A stretch of 14,093 nt of DNA, taken from Brevundimonas sp. (GTDB taxonomy: Bacteria; Pseudomonadota; Alphaproteobacteria; Caulobacterales; Caulobacteraceae). Within the stretch, counting starts at the first letter, position 1, and every line of letters starts with the position of its first letter. The stretch lies in contig JANJTI010000050.1 of NCBI GenBank assembly GCA_024711185.1, positions 1-14,093 of the forward strand, read 5' to 3'. Under the pieces are notes generated by a model, which was not told the origin of the DNA, ran no database searches, and saw nothing but the letters and a program-made list of their open reading frames with translations. Position numbers and translations under genes: made by a program. Positions 1 to 5,707 of this stretch are shown piece after piece.

Positions 1-636
1 CAGGGTCATCCCCGGGGCGCGGTTGCGCAGCACCCCGACGATGATCTCGATAGCCCCGGCGATGGCCGAGATCTCGATGAAGCCGATGCCCAGCAGCCAG
101 AAATCTGCGTTGATCCCCGGCGAGAAGGTCGTCGAGGTCAGCGGCGGGTACATGAACCAGCCGCCGTTCGGGGCCAGCCCGAAGAAGAGCGAGCTGAAGA
201 AGGCCAGGCCGCCGATCAGATAGGCCCAGAAGGCGTAGGCCGACAGCCGCGGGAACGGCAGGTCCCGGGCTCCCGCCATCTGCGGCAACAGCAGCACGCC
301 CAGCGCCTCGACCGCCGGGACGGCGAACAGGAACATCATCACCGTGCCGTGCACGGTGAACATCTGGTTGTAGGTCTCCTGCGGCAGGAAGCCGTTCATC
401 GGCAGCGCCAGCTGGGTGCGCATCAGCAGCGCCAGCACCCCCGCCAGCACGAAGAACAGCATGGCCGCGCCGACGTAGTAGACGCCGACGAAATTATTGT
501 TGATCGCCGTGATCCACTGCCAGCCTTTCGGCCCGCACCAGACCTGCTCCAGCGCCTCCAGCTCTCCGTCCGGGCGCGGCCCCTTGGTGGGAAAGCGCTC
601 GTAGAGCTCCGGGTCGAAGCCCGTCTCGCTCTTCAT
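1..636 (-). CDS. ctaD: Cytochrome c oxidase subunit I, partial (N-terminal 212 residues)
   Basis: This is the heme-copper oxidase catalytic subunit of the inner membrane, which reduces O2 to water and pumps protons; the gene runs off the left edge. The 212 codons seen are open throughout. They hold a hydrophilic start (1-40), then membrane segments near 50-72, 92-118, 132-153 and 178-203. The low-spin heme a ligand is His96 in FTVHGTVMMF, and LTSTTFSPGINADFW (166-180) is typical of subunit I. The usual TDHK motif before helix 1 is replaced by INNNFVG (45-51), which I associate with the alternative CoxN-type oxidases of alphaproteobacteria rather than the main aa3 enzyme. The ATG overlaps the subunit II stop (ATGA, 633-636), so translation is probably coupled. 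A 13 bp palindrome (637-649) lies just before the start and includes the weak GAGAG ribosome-binding site. The binuclear-centre ligands lie outside the window. Confidence 0.95.
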   Translation of the reverse strand, partial: MKSETGFDPELYERFPTKGPRPDGELEALEQVWCGPKGWQWITAINNNFVGVYYVGAAMLFFVLAGVLALLMRTQLALPMNGFLPQETYNQMFTVHGTVMMFLFAVPAVEALGVLLLPQMAGARDLPFPRLSAYAFWAYLIGGLAFFSSLFFGLAPNGGWFMYPPLTSTTFSPGINADFWLLGIGFIEISAIAGAIEIIVGVLRNRAPGMTL

Positions 637-1586
637 TCGAGACTCTCGAGCCAGGCCGAGACGTCGCGAAGCTCCTGACCGGTCAGCACCGGATAGGCCG
701 GCATGCGGTTGCCCGGCTTGATCGACTGGCTGTCCGAGATCCACCCGGCCAGAGTCCCCTGGTTGTTGGGCAGGATGCCCGCCCCAAGGGTGCGGCGCGA
801 ACCGACGTGGCTCAGGTCCGGTCCGGCCAGTCCGTTGAACGCCGTCCCCGCCACGGTATGGCAGGCCCCGCAGCCGGCGCGACCGAAGACCGCGGCTCCC
901 GGATGGGCGAGCGTCGCGGCCGAAGCCGGCGCCGCCTGCCGTGCGCGCCACGCCTCGAAGGCCGCCGGCTCGTGCGCCACCACGACGAAGCCCATCAGCG
1001 CGTGCGGCCCGCCGCAGTATTCGGCGCACTGACCGCCGTAGACGCCCGGCGCATCGGCCTGGATGCGCATCAGGTTGCGGCGCCCGGGGATCATGTCGAC
1101 CTTGCCGGACAGGCGCGGGACCCAGAAGCTGTGGATCACGTCCGCAGAGTCGAGCTCGAGCACCACCGGCCGCCCCACCGGAATGTGCAGCTCGTTGGCG
1201 TCCTGAAGCGCCTCACGGCCCTGCCCGTCCAGATAGGCGACCCGCCACCACCACATCTCGCCGGTGACCCGCACCCGCATCTCGCCCGGCCCCGGCGCCT
1301 CGGTGAGGCGGCTCGTCAGCCCGAGGCCGTAGATCAGCAGGGCGCTGAGCACGACCACCGGGAAGGCCAGACCGCCGATCCAGATCAGCCGCTCCCCGCC
1401 CAGCCGCGCCCGCCACCGCCGCGGCCCGAACAGGGCGACGCCCAGCGCCACGAGAACGACGACCAGCACGGCCGCGGCCATGGCGAACAGCACCCAGGCC
1501 AGCACGTTCAGCGGCCCGGCGAACGGCCCTGCCGGGTCCAGCGCCGGCGGCGGCCAGTCGGACGTTCCGGGCGTCCGGCCGCTCAT
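633..1586 (-). CDS. ctaC: Cytochrome c oxidase subunit II with fused cytochrome c domain (caa3 type)
   Basis: This subunit takes electrons from the periplasm and passes them to subunit I. Two membrane segments (about 27-54 and 66-90) precede a periplasmic cupredoxin domain. All CuA ligands are visible: His152, Cys187, Glu189, Cys191, His195 and Met198 (C-x-E-x-C-x3-H-x2-M). A C-terminal class I cytochrome c follows, with heme motif CGACH at 239-243 and the likely axial Met295 in PGNRMPAY. The fusion makes this a caa3-type enzyme that can accept electrons through its own heme c. The 317-residue length suits such a fusion. The start ATG overlaps the stop of the upstream cytochrome c gene, and the stop overlaps the ctaD start, so the three genes form one operon. 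The arrangement resembles CoxM of Bradyrhizobium coxMNOP (family knowledge). Confidence 0.96.
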   Translation of the reverse strand: MSGRTPGTSDWPPPALDPAGPFAGPLNVLAWVLFAMAAAVLVVVLVALGVALFGPRRWRARLGGERLIWIGGLAFPVVVLSALLIYGLGLTSRLTEAPGPGEMRVRVTGEMWWWRVAYLDGQGREALQDANELHIPVGRPVVLELDSADVIHSFWVPRLSGKVDMIPGRRNLMRIQADAPGVYGGQCAEYCGGPHALMGFVVVAHEPAAFEAWRARQAAPASAATLAHPGAAVFGRAGCGACHTVAGTAFNGLAGPDLSHVGSRRTLGAGILPNNQGTLAGWISDSQSIKPGNRMPAYPVLTGQELRDVSAWLESLE

Positions 1587-1927
1587 TGCAGCGTATACAG
1601 CCAGGCGGCGACGTCGCGCGCCTCGGCTTCCGTGATCGGGGTCGCCGGCATGCCGGTCTCCGGCGCCATCGACGGCGCGTCCCTGACCCAGCGGGTCAGA
1701 TGGTCCGGCTGGTTGGGGAAGCGCCCGGCGATCAGGGGGCTGCCGCCGAAGCCTTCCAGCGACGGCCCTGCCGCACCGCGGGGCCAGGCGATGCCGGGCG
1801 TCTCATGGCAGGCGGCGCAGCCGACGCGGCGGGCGACCTCCAGTCCGCGCGCCGGATCGGCGCCGGCGATCTCTCGCGGGCCGCCGCTCTTGTCCGAGCA
1901 GGCGGCGGTCAGGAGCGCCAGCAGCAA
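1583..1927 (-). CDS. Small mono-heme cytochrome c, probable lipoprotein
   Basis: A 114-residue class I cytochrome c heads the oxidase operon. It has one heme site, CAACH (37-41), and the likely axial Met93 in TGMPATPIT. The N-terminus LLALLTAAC ends in Cys10, which looks like a lipobox, so I expect a lipid-anchored periplasmic electron carrier feeding the caa3 oxidase. The start is TTG at 1925-1927, chosen because no ATG or GTG lies in frame between it and an upstream TAG, and because GGAGGGGG lies close before it. The lipoprotein signal lacks the usual basic residues when started here. The codons just upstream would add GRGRA, so initiation further upstream at a rare codon is possible. The stop overlaps the subunit II start (ATGA). 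Confidence 0.88.
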   Translation of the reverse strand: MLLALLTAACSDKSGGPREIAGADPARGLEVARRVGCAACHETPGIAWPRGAAGPSLEGFGGSPLIAGRFPNQPDHLTRWVRDAPSMAPETGMPATPITEAEARDVAAWLYTLQ

Positions 1928-2054
1928 CGCCCGCCCCCTCCCGCCTGCGTCCGTCTGATCGTCGGCAATCGTCCCGCCCCTCCTGCTTGGAGACTAACCC
2001 CCGCCCACGGTCACGGTTCCGGGAACCGTCAAGGTAAGGGGGTGTTCGTTCCCG
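1928..2054. promoter_or_regulatory. Divergent promoter region between the oxidase operon and the cytochrome c4-like gene
   Basis: These 127 bp separate two oppositely directed cytochrome genes and must hold both promoters. I see no convincing -35/-10 pair in either direction. The notable element is the palindrome at 2013-2029, described separately. AAGGGGG (2036-2042) is the best ribosome-binding site for the rightward gene, 12 nt from its GTG. Confidence 0.55.
2013..2029. promoter_or_regulatory. Perfect 17 bp palindrome, candidate operator
   Basis: ACGGTTCC-G-GGAACCGT has perfect 8 bp arms around one base. It sits 26 bp from the rightward GTG and 86 bp from the leftward TTG. No T-run follows on either strand, so it does not look like a terminator. 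A dimeric regulator controlling both cytochrome transcripts is the natural reading; the regulator is unknown. Confidence 0.45.
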
Positions 2055-2783
2055 GTGCGCGCCCTTCCGTCCCTTGGCCTGATCCTGCTCGCCGCGGCCT
2101 GCTCCGGGGCCGACGACCGCTCGACCGCCGCCTTCACCGCCGACGGGCAGGTCATCGCCATGAGCGGGGGAAAGGGCGGCGCTTCCAACGCCTGCTTCAG
2201 CTGTCACGGCCTCGACGGCATGGGCGATGGCGTCAGCGTGCCCCGTCTCGCCGGCCTCGACGCCGGCTATCTGCAGAAGCAACTCGAGGACTACGCCAAC
2301 CGGCTGCGCGACGACCCCGCCATGTACGAGGCGGCCCGCTGGCTCGACCACGACGACCGCCGCGCCGTCGCTGCCTGGTACGCCGCCCTGCCTGCGTCCT
2401 CAGGCCCCGGCCCGTCCACGCCGCCCCCCGCCGTCTGGCTGCGGGGCCGCCCCGACGCCGGCGTCGCCGCGTGCGCAGCCTGTCACGGCGCGCAAGGACA
2501 GGGCGTCGGTCCCGGCAATCCGGCCGTCGCCGGGCAGCCCGCCGCCTACACCCTCGACCAGTTGCGACGCTGGAAGACGGGAAAGCGCCGCAACGACCCG
2601 CGCAGCGTCATGTCGGACGCCGTCGCCGGCCTGACCGAAACGGAAATGCACGCCATAGCCGCCTGGCTCGAGACCGCACCCACTGCTCCCCCGCCAGCCA
2701 TCGACGCTGCCAGCGCGTCCGCTTCCGCGGCAGCTGCGGCACAGCCGGAAGCATCCCGTGGAGTACGTCGTCCCGGTCGATGA
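2055..2783 (+). CDS. Di-heme cytochrome c4-like lipoprotein
   Basis: This 242-residue periplasmic electron carrier has two cytochrome c domains. Heme motifs are CFSCH (47-51) and CAACH (140-144). Likely axial methionines are Met90 (DDPAMY) and Met186 (DPRSVM), as in cytochrome c4 of the c553/c4 family. The signal LGLILLAAAC ends at Cys16, suggesting lipid anchoring. The GTG start at 2055 gives this signal directly. The conserved fold ends near residue 207; the rest is a low-complexity Ala/Ser/Pro tail ending in GVRRPGR. From codon 185 on, the gene overlaps the 3' end of the convergent b561 gene, so the second axial Met is encoded inside the overlap. It probably donates electrons to the neighbouring caa3 oxidase. 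Confidence 0.9.
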   Translation: MRALPSLGLILLAAACSGADDRSTAAFTADGQVIAMSGGKGGASNACFSCHGLDGMGDGVSVPRLAGLDAGYLQKQLEDYANRLRDDPAMYEAARWLDHDDRRAVAAWYAALPASSGPGPSTPPPAVWLRGRPDAGVAACAACHGAQGQGVGPGNPAVAGQPAAYTLDQLRRWKTGKRRNDPRSVMSDAVAGLTETEMHAIAAWLETAPTAPPPAIDAASASASAAAAAQPEASRGVRRPGR

Positions 2784-3342
2784 GGTGGTGCTTCAGCGCC
2801 GCCCCGACATGGATGGGGATCATCAGCAACAGGGTCACGACCAGCCCCCAGTGGGTCCATTCGGCCACCGCTTCCACCCGCCAGCGAATCGCCAGCTCCA
2901 GATCCTGCATCGGCATCAGAGGCCAGGGCACGAAGCCCAGCAGGGTCAGGTCCTCCTCCCGCGCCGTCGCCGAGATCATCGCCCAGCCGCTCAGCGGCAG
3001 GCCGAACAGGCAGATGTAGAATAGGTAGTGGGTCACGTGCGCCGCCACGCTCTCCCAACCCGGCTTGTCGGCGTCGTTGATCGGCCCCGGGGCCAGGGTC
3101 CGCCACGCGCCGCGGCCCAGGGCGAGCACCAGCATCAGCACCCCGATGGCGTAGTGCAGGTCGTGGGCCGCCACCTTGTCGCCGCCCACCGGCAGCCGCC
3201 CCATCCACCAGCCCCAGAACAGCTGGAAGATCACCAGCGCGGCCATGGTCCAGTGAAAGACGATGGCCACCGGCGAATAGCGGCCCTCGTCATGGTGGCC
3301 CGCCGCCCATTCGAGCACGTAGCCCGTGATCCTGACGATCAT
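2608..3342 (-). CDS. Cytochrome b561 family membrane protein
   Basis: A 244-residue di-heme b-type membrane cytochrome that probably moves electrons between quinol and periplasmic carriers. Four hydrophobic helices lie at about 25-46, 62-80, 102-122 and 160-185. His30 (FHWT), His60/His63, His105 and His164/His178 are candidate heme b ligands. YSPVAIVFHWTMA and IPIHVGAALKHHLIDRD are typical of the family. The core ends near residue 198; a basic tail rich in Arg and Trp (about 200-244) extends past the usual end. That tail and the last helix-proximal residues overlap the cytochrome c4-like gene antisense for 176 bp. The start is ATG at 3340-3342, overlapping the ctaG stop (ATGA), so the two are co-translated. 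A long upstream in-frame extension is ruled out because it would read antisense through ctaG. Confidence 0.9.
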   Translation of the reverse strand: MIVRITGYVLEWAAGHHDEGRYSPVAIVFHWTMAALVIFQLFWGWWMGRLPVGGDKVAAHDLHYAIGVLMLVLALGRGAWRTLAPGPINDADKPGWESVAAHVTHYLFYICLFGLPLSGWAMISATAREEDLTLLGFVPWPLMPMQDLELAIRWRVEAVAEWTHWGLVVTLLLMIPIHVGAALKHHLIDRDDVLHGMLPAVPQLPRKRTRWQRRWLAGEQWVRSRARRLWRAFPFRSGRRRRPT

Positions 3343-4067
3343 GCCGCGCCGGCCCCGGCCTTCGCGTCCGGCCCGATCCAGCGGCCGAGGGTCAGCAGCG
3401 CCGCCGCCAGATAGACCGCCGCCGCCGGCGCCCACATGATCAGGCCCGCCGCCTGCTGGTCCTCGAGCGCCGTCAGGCCCCAGGCTTCGGTGGTGAACAG
3501 GTGCGGTGCATAGACCGGCTGGCCGGCGAAGGTCAGCAGGGCGCCCAGCAGGCCCATGGCCACCATGGCGATCAGCAGGTGCGCCACCGCCGCCGGGGCG
3601 GAGGCCCGCCGCACCCCGACCCAGAACCACAGGGCCGTCCCCAGCAGGCTGGCTTGCATCAGCCAGTAGACCACGTCATGCGACAGCGCCCCGGCGTAGG
3701 CCGCCGGCGCATGCCAGAGCCAGAACACCCCCGCCTGCGCCGCCGTGGCCAGCGCCAGCGGCCCCGCCCTCCGCGCCGGCAGCGCCCACGCCAGCAACGG
3801 CGCCGCGACCGCCACGAGCAACACGTGGTGCACCGTCCGCGCCGCGAACAGCGCCGAGCTCAGCGCGCACAGGGGCGAGACGAAGCCGGCCGCCAGCACA
3901 CCCACCGCCGCCAGCCCCAGCGCCCGCTCCCGTCCGCGCCTCCGCCAGGCGAATGCGACCGCCATGGCCGCGAGCGCCGCGATCAGCACAGGATCGAGGT
4001 TCCAGCGCCACTCCCCCGCCGCCGGCGCCGGACCACAGTAGGGCAGCCAGACCGTCGCCGCGCTCAC
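3339..4067 (-). CDS. ctaG: Cytochrome c oxidase assembly protein, CtaG family (caa3_CtaG)
   Basis: A 242-residue polytopic membrane protein needed to mature caa3-type oxidases, thought to help deliver copper. About six to seven hydrophobic segments are visible. Family-typical stretches are RTVHHVLLVAVAAPLL (77-92), FWLWHAPAAY, GQPVYAPHLF and LEDQQAAGLIMW near the C-terminus. This is the membrane CtaG_2/caa3_CtaG family, unrelated to the Cox11-type CtaG. The start is GTG at 4065-4067, since no ATG is in frame upstream; it overlaps the stop of a 15-codon leader ORF (GTGA). It is cotranscribed with b561. It lies on the same strand as the oxidase genes but is separated from them by the opposed cytochrome c4 gene. 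The copper storage gene is divergent from it, which fits a shared copper role. Confidence 0.92.
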   Translation of the reverse strand: MSAATVWLPYCGPAPAAGEWRWNLDPVLIAALAAMAVAFAWRRRGRERALGLAAVGVLAAGFVSPLCALSSALFAARTVHHVLLVAVAAPLLAWALPARRAGPLALATAAQAGVFWLWHAPAAYAGALSHDVVYWLMQASLLGTALWFWVGVRRASAPAAVAHLLIAMVAMGLLGALLTFAGQPVYAPHLFTTEAWGLTALEDQQAAGLIMWAPAAAVYLAAALLTLGRWIGPDAKAGAGAA

Positions 4068-4111
4068 GGCTCCAGCCGTCCGACGTCCGCACGAATTCGT
4101 CTGCTCGTCAT
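4064..4111 (-). CDS. Possible 15-residue leader ORF coupled to ctaG
   Basis: The reading frame MTSRRIRADVGRLEP starts at ATG 4109-4111 and ends with TGA at 4064-4066. The stop overlaps the ctaG GTG start by 4 bp (GTGA). It has the best ribosome-binding site in this area (GAGAGAGGG just upstream), whereas ctaG itself has none. I see no homology and call it only from the start, ribosome-binding site and overlap. It may simply load ribosomes onto ctaG, or regulate it. Confidence 0.4.
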   Translation of the reverse strand: MTSRRIRADVGRLEP

Positions 4112-4164
4112 GACCCTCTCTCTCGCGCCTTGACCATAAGGGGCTTGCAGCGGTCGAGGTTCCT

Positions 4165-4205
4165 GGCCGGGCCGTTGAAGGGCTTTACCGGACCCGGGCC
4201 CGGCC
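4165..4205. repeat. Inverted repeat with 9 bp perfect GC arms
   Basis: GGCCGGGCC (4165-4173) and GGCCCGGCC (4197-4205) are perfect inverted copies separated by 23 bp. They lie between the divergent ctaG leader and the small zinc-ribbon ORF. The element could form a strong hairpin or be a spaced operator, but GC-only arms in such a GC-rich genome can arise by chance. Confidence 0.3.
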
Positions 4206-4242
4206 GCTACAGGCGGAGCCGGTAGCGTTCAGGGGCATGCGC

Positions 4243-4368
4243 ATGTTTGCAGCGATCCGGCGGCTGTTCCGCCAGATGAGATGTCGGCGACACCGGTGGC
4301 GGCCCGACCGCCGCAAGGCGGGTCGGGAGTTCTGCGACCTCTGCGGCGCCCGACGCCGGGCGGCCTGA
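4243..4368 (+). CDS. Small Arg-rich zinc-ribbon-like protein (41 aa)
   Basis: A short gene encoding a very basic protein (14 Arg and 1 Lys in 41 residues). It has paired metal-ligand candidates C14-x2-H17 and C31-x2-C34, spaced like a minimal zinc ribbon (knuckles CRRH and CDLCG). An Arg/Phe-rich N-terminus precedes the first knuckle. AGGGG (4231-4235) is ideally spaced for the ATG at 4243; an in-frame ATG at 4237 lies too close to it. Similar very small proteins ending in CxxCGARR occur across proteobacteria with unknown function. It points the same way as the copper storage gene and is 91 bp upstream of it, so they may be cotranscribed. Binding of zinc, copper or nucleic acid are all possible. 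Confidence 0.55.
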   Translation: MFAAIRRLFRQMRCRRHRWRPDRRKAGREFCDLCGARRRAA

Positions 4369-4375
4369 ACTTTTT
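4347..4375 (+). terminator. Weak possible intrinsic terminator after the zinc-ribbon ORF
   Basis: CGCCCG-ACGC-CGGGCG (4347-4362) is a 6 bp GC stem, followed eight bases later by TTTTT (4371-4375). The stem overlaps the end of the small ORF, and the gap before the T-run is longer than normal, so termination would be partial at best. Confidence 0.2.
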
Positions 4376-4459
4376 CGGCGCGGGCCCGAACCTCCGGCCG
4401 CCCCGCGGGTTGCCCTGCTGCCCCGCCCGTCGGGGCCACCACAATCAAGGGAGCCCGAG

Positions 4460-4882
4460 ATGCGCGCCGAACAGATGATCGCCACCCACCCGCACGTCCG
4501 CGGCGAGGTCAACACCGCCCTCGCCCGCTGCGTCGAGGCCTGCTTCGACTGCGCCCAGGTCTGCGCCTCCTGCGCCGACGCCTGTCTCGGCGAGGAGATG
4601 GTCGCCGAGCTGGTGCAGTGCATCCGCCTGAACATGGACTGCGCCGACGTCTGCCTGACCAGCGGCCTGATCGCCACCCGTCGCTCGGGCGGCGACGTGC
4701 CGGTGATCGAGGCCCAGCTGCGCGCCTGCGAACTGGCCTGCGCCCGCTGCGCCGCCGAATGCGAACAGCACGCCGACAAGCACGAGCACTGCCGCATCTG
4801 CGCCGAGACCTGCCGCGAGTGCGAGCGCGCCTGCCGGGACGCCCTCGCCAGCCTGCCGCGCAGCAGCACCGCGGCGCACTAG
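4460..4882 (+). CDS. csp3: Cytosolic copper storage protein, Csp3-like four-helix bundle (DUF326)
   Basis: A 140-residue protein with 18 cysteines, at 24, 28, 31, 35, 38, 42, 54, 61, 65, 90, 94, 97, 101, 111, 114, 118, 121 and 125. Most are spaced 3-4 apart along helices, the pattern of Csp proteins, which line the inside of a four-helix bundle with thiolates and store many Cu(I) ions (family knowledge from Methylosinus and Bacillus Csp3). No signal peptide or Tat motif is present, so it should be cytosolic, as for Csp3 rather than Csp1. His10, His12, His104, His108 and His110 may guard the bundle ends. AAGGGAG (4447-4453) sits 6 nt before the ATG. It is divergent from ctaG, so it may buffer copper for oxidase assembly or protect against copper excess. 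Confidence 0.9.
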   Translation: MRAEQMIATHPHVRGEVNTALARCVEACFDCAQVCASCADACLGEEMVAELVQCIRLNMDCADVCLTSGLIATRRSGGDVPVIEAQLRACELACARCAAECEQHADKHEHCRICAETCRECERACRDALASLPRSSTAAH

Positions 4883-4887
4883 AGCAA

Positions 4888-4908
4888 GATCGGCCGGGTC
4901 AGCCGATC
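4888..4908. terminator. Hairpin between convergent genes, possible terminator
   Basis: GATCGGC (4888-4894) and GCCGATC (4902-4908) form a perfect 7 bp stem with a 7 nt loop. It lies just after the copper storage stop and overlaps the stop of the convergent RidA-like gene. Neither strand has a proper T-run (leftward reads TTGCTC), so any termination would be weak. Confidence 0.4.
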
Positions 4909-5288
4909 ACGGCCGTGGTCTCGATCTCCAGTCGGGCCTCGGCCTCGATCAGCCCCTTCACCTCGACCACCGCCATGGCCGGATAATGCGGGCCGATGAG
5001 CTCGCGCCAGACGGCCCCGACCTCGCGCAGGTTCGCCAGGTACTCGTCGCGGTCGACCACGAACCAGGTCATTCGCACGATGTGCTGCGGCCCGGCCCCG
5101 CCCTCAGCCAGCACCGCCAGGGTGTTCTCGAGCGTCTGACGAAACTGGGCCGCGAAGCCCTGCGGAAACAGGCCCTCGGGAGTCCAGCCGATCTGGCCGG
5201 CGACGAACACCATCCGCCCTTCGGCGGCGATCCCGTTGGAATAGCCCTTCGGCCTCGGCCAGCCGTCCGGCAGCAGGACGCGGTTCAT
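4899..5288 (-). CDS. RidA (YjgF/UK114) family protein, probable enamine/imine deaminase
   Basis: A 129-residue RidA-fold protein, the last gene of the aminobenzoate operon. Family features are KGYSNG (Tyr16), FVAGQIGW (28-35), the long helix QFRQTLENTLAVLAEGG and the C-terminal VEV...LEIETTAVIG, including Glu121, which matches the E. coli water-activating Glu120. At the position of the catalytic, carboxylate-binding Arg105 of E. coli RidA this protein has Met105 (YPAMAVVEV instead of PARSCVEV). It therefore cannot bind 2-aminoacrylate in the usual way. In this operon I infer that it hydrolyses the enamine of a CoA-thioester ring intermediate, releasing ammonium. The start ATG overlaps the thioesterase stop (ATGA), with GGAGAG upstream. 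Confidence 0.9.
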   Translation of the reverse strand: MNRVLLPDGWPRPKGYSNGIAAEGRMVFVAGQIGWTPEGLFPQGFAAQFRQTLENTLAVLAEGGAGPQHIVRMTWFVVDRDEYLANLREVGAVWRELIGPHYPAMAVVEVKGLIEAEARLEIETTAVIG

Positions 5289-5707
5289 GCGACGCTCTCC
5301 ACGAAGGGCGTCATCCGCGCCCGCAGGTCCCCGGGCCAGGGCTCCGGCTTCAGCGCCCGGCCGACATGGACGATCGTCTGGGTCGCCTCGAAGCGCCGCT
5401 CGCCGAGACAGTCGATCCGGTGGCGCAGCCCGCACGAGGCGCCGCCCAGGCGGATCACCGCCAGCGAGAAGTCCAGCTCGTCCTCCAGCCGCGAGGGCGC
5501 CGTGAAGGTCGCCTCGACCGCCGCCGTCGGCACGCTGGCCCCGCGTTCGAGGTGCAGTTCGCGGAAAGACACGCCCAGCGGCCCGGCGAACCAGTCCTCG
5601 ACCACCCCGTTCAGCATCTCGAAATAGCGGGGGAAGAAGACGATCCCGGCCGCGTCGCAATCGGCGAAGCGTACCCGCCGACGCACGGTGAAAACCTCTC
5701 CACTCAT
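5285..5707 (-). CDS. Hotdog-fold acyl-CoA thioesterase (4-hydroxybenzoyl-CoA thioesterase family)
   Basis: A 140-residue single-hotdog thioesterase. The signature RFADCDAAGIVFFPRYFEML (13-32) carries Asp18, equivalent to the catalytic Asp17 of the Pseudomonas 4-hydroxybenzoyl-CoA thioesterase. The rest, ending in VHVGRALKPEPWP, follows the family. In this operon it may release CoA from dead-end aryl-CoA or pathway intermediates, protecting the CoA pool, or act on a late product; the substrate cannot be read from sequence. AAGGG lies before the ATG, and both ends overlap neighbours (ATGA with the ligase stop and with the RidA-like start). Confidence 0.9.
   Translation of the reverse strand: MSGEVFTVRRRVRFADCDAAGIVFFPRYFEMLNGVVEDWFAGPLGVSFRELHLERGASVPTAAVEATFTAPSRLEDELDFSLAVIRLGGASCGLRHRIDCLGERRFEATQTIVHVGRALKPEPWPGDLRARMTPFVESVA

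Noticed and set aside
807..1958. 383-residue open frame on the plus strand
   Set aside because: It is a Pro/Arg/His-rich shadow antisense to the oxidase subunit II and cytochrome c genes, whose heme and CuA motifs are unambiguous.
1586..3019. 477-residue open frame on the plus strand
   Set aside because: Arg-rich, crosses a divergent promoter region and several genes, and has no domain; the c4-like frame at 2055 has heme motifs instead.
3343..3630. N-terminal extension of cytochrome b561
   Set aside because: It reads through ctaG in another frame; the ATG overlapping the ctaG stop matches the coupling seen elsewhere.
4420..4436. Hairpin GCCCCG-N5-CGGGGC just before the copper storage gene
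   Set aside because: A 6 bp GC stem is weak evidence at this base composition, and it does not cover the ribosome-binding site, so I did not call it a riboregulator.
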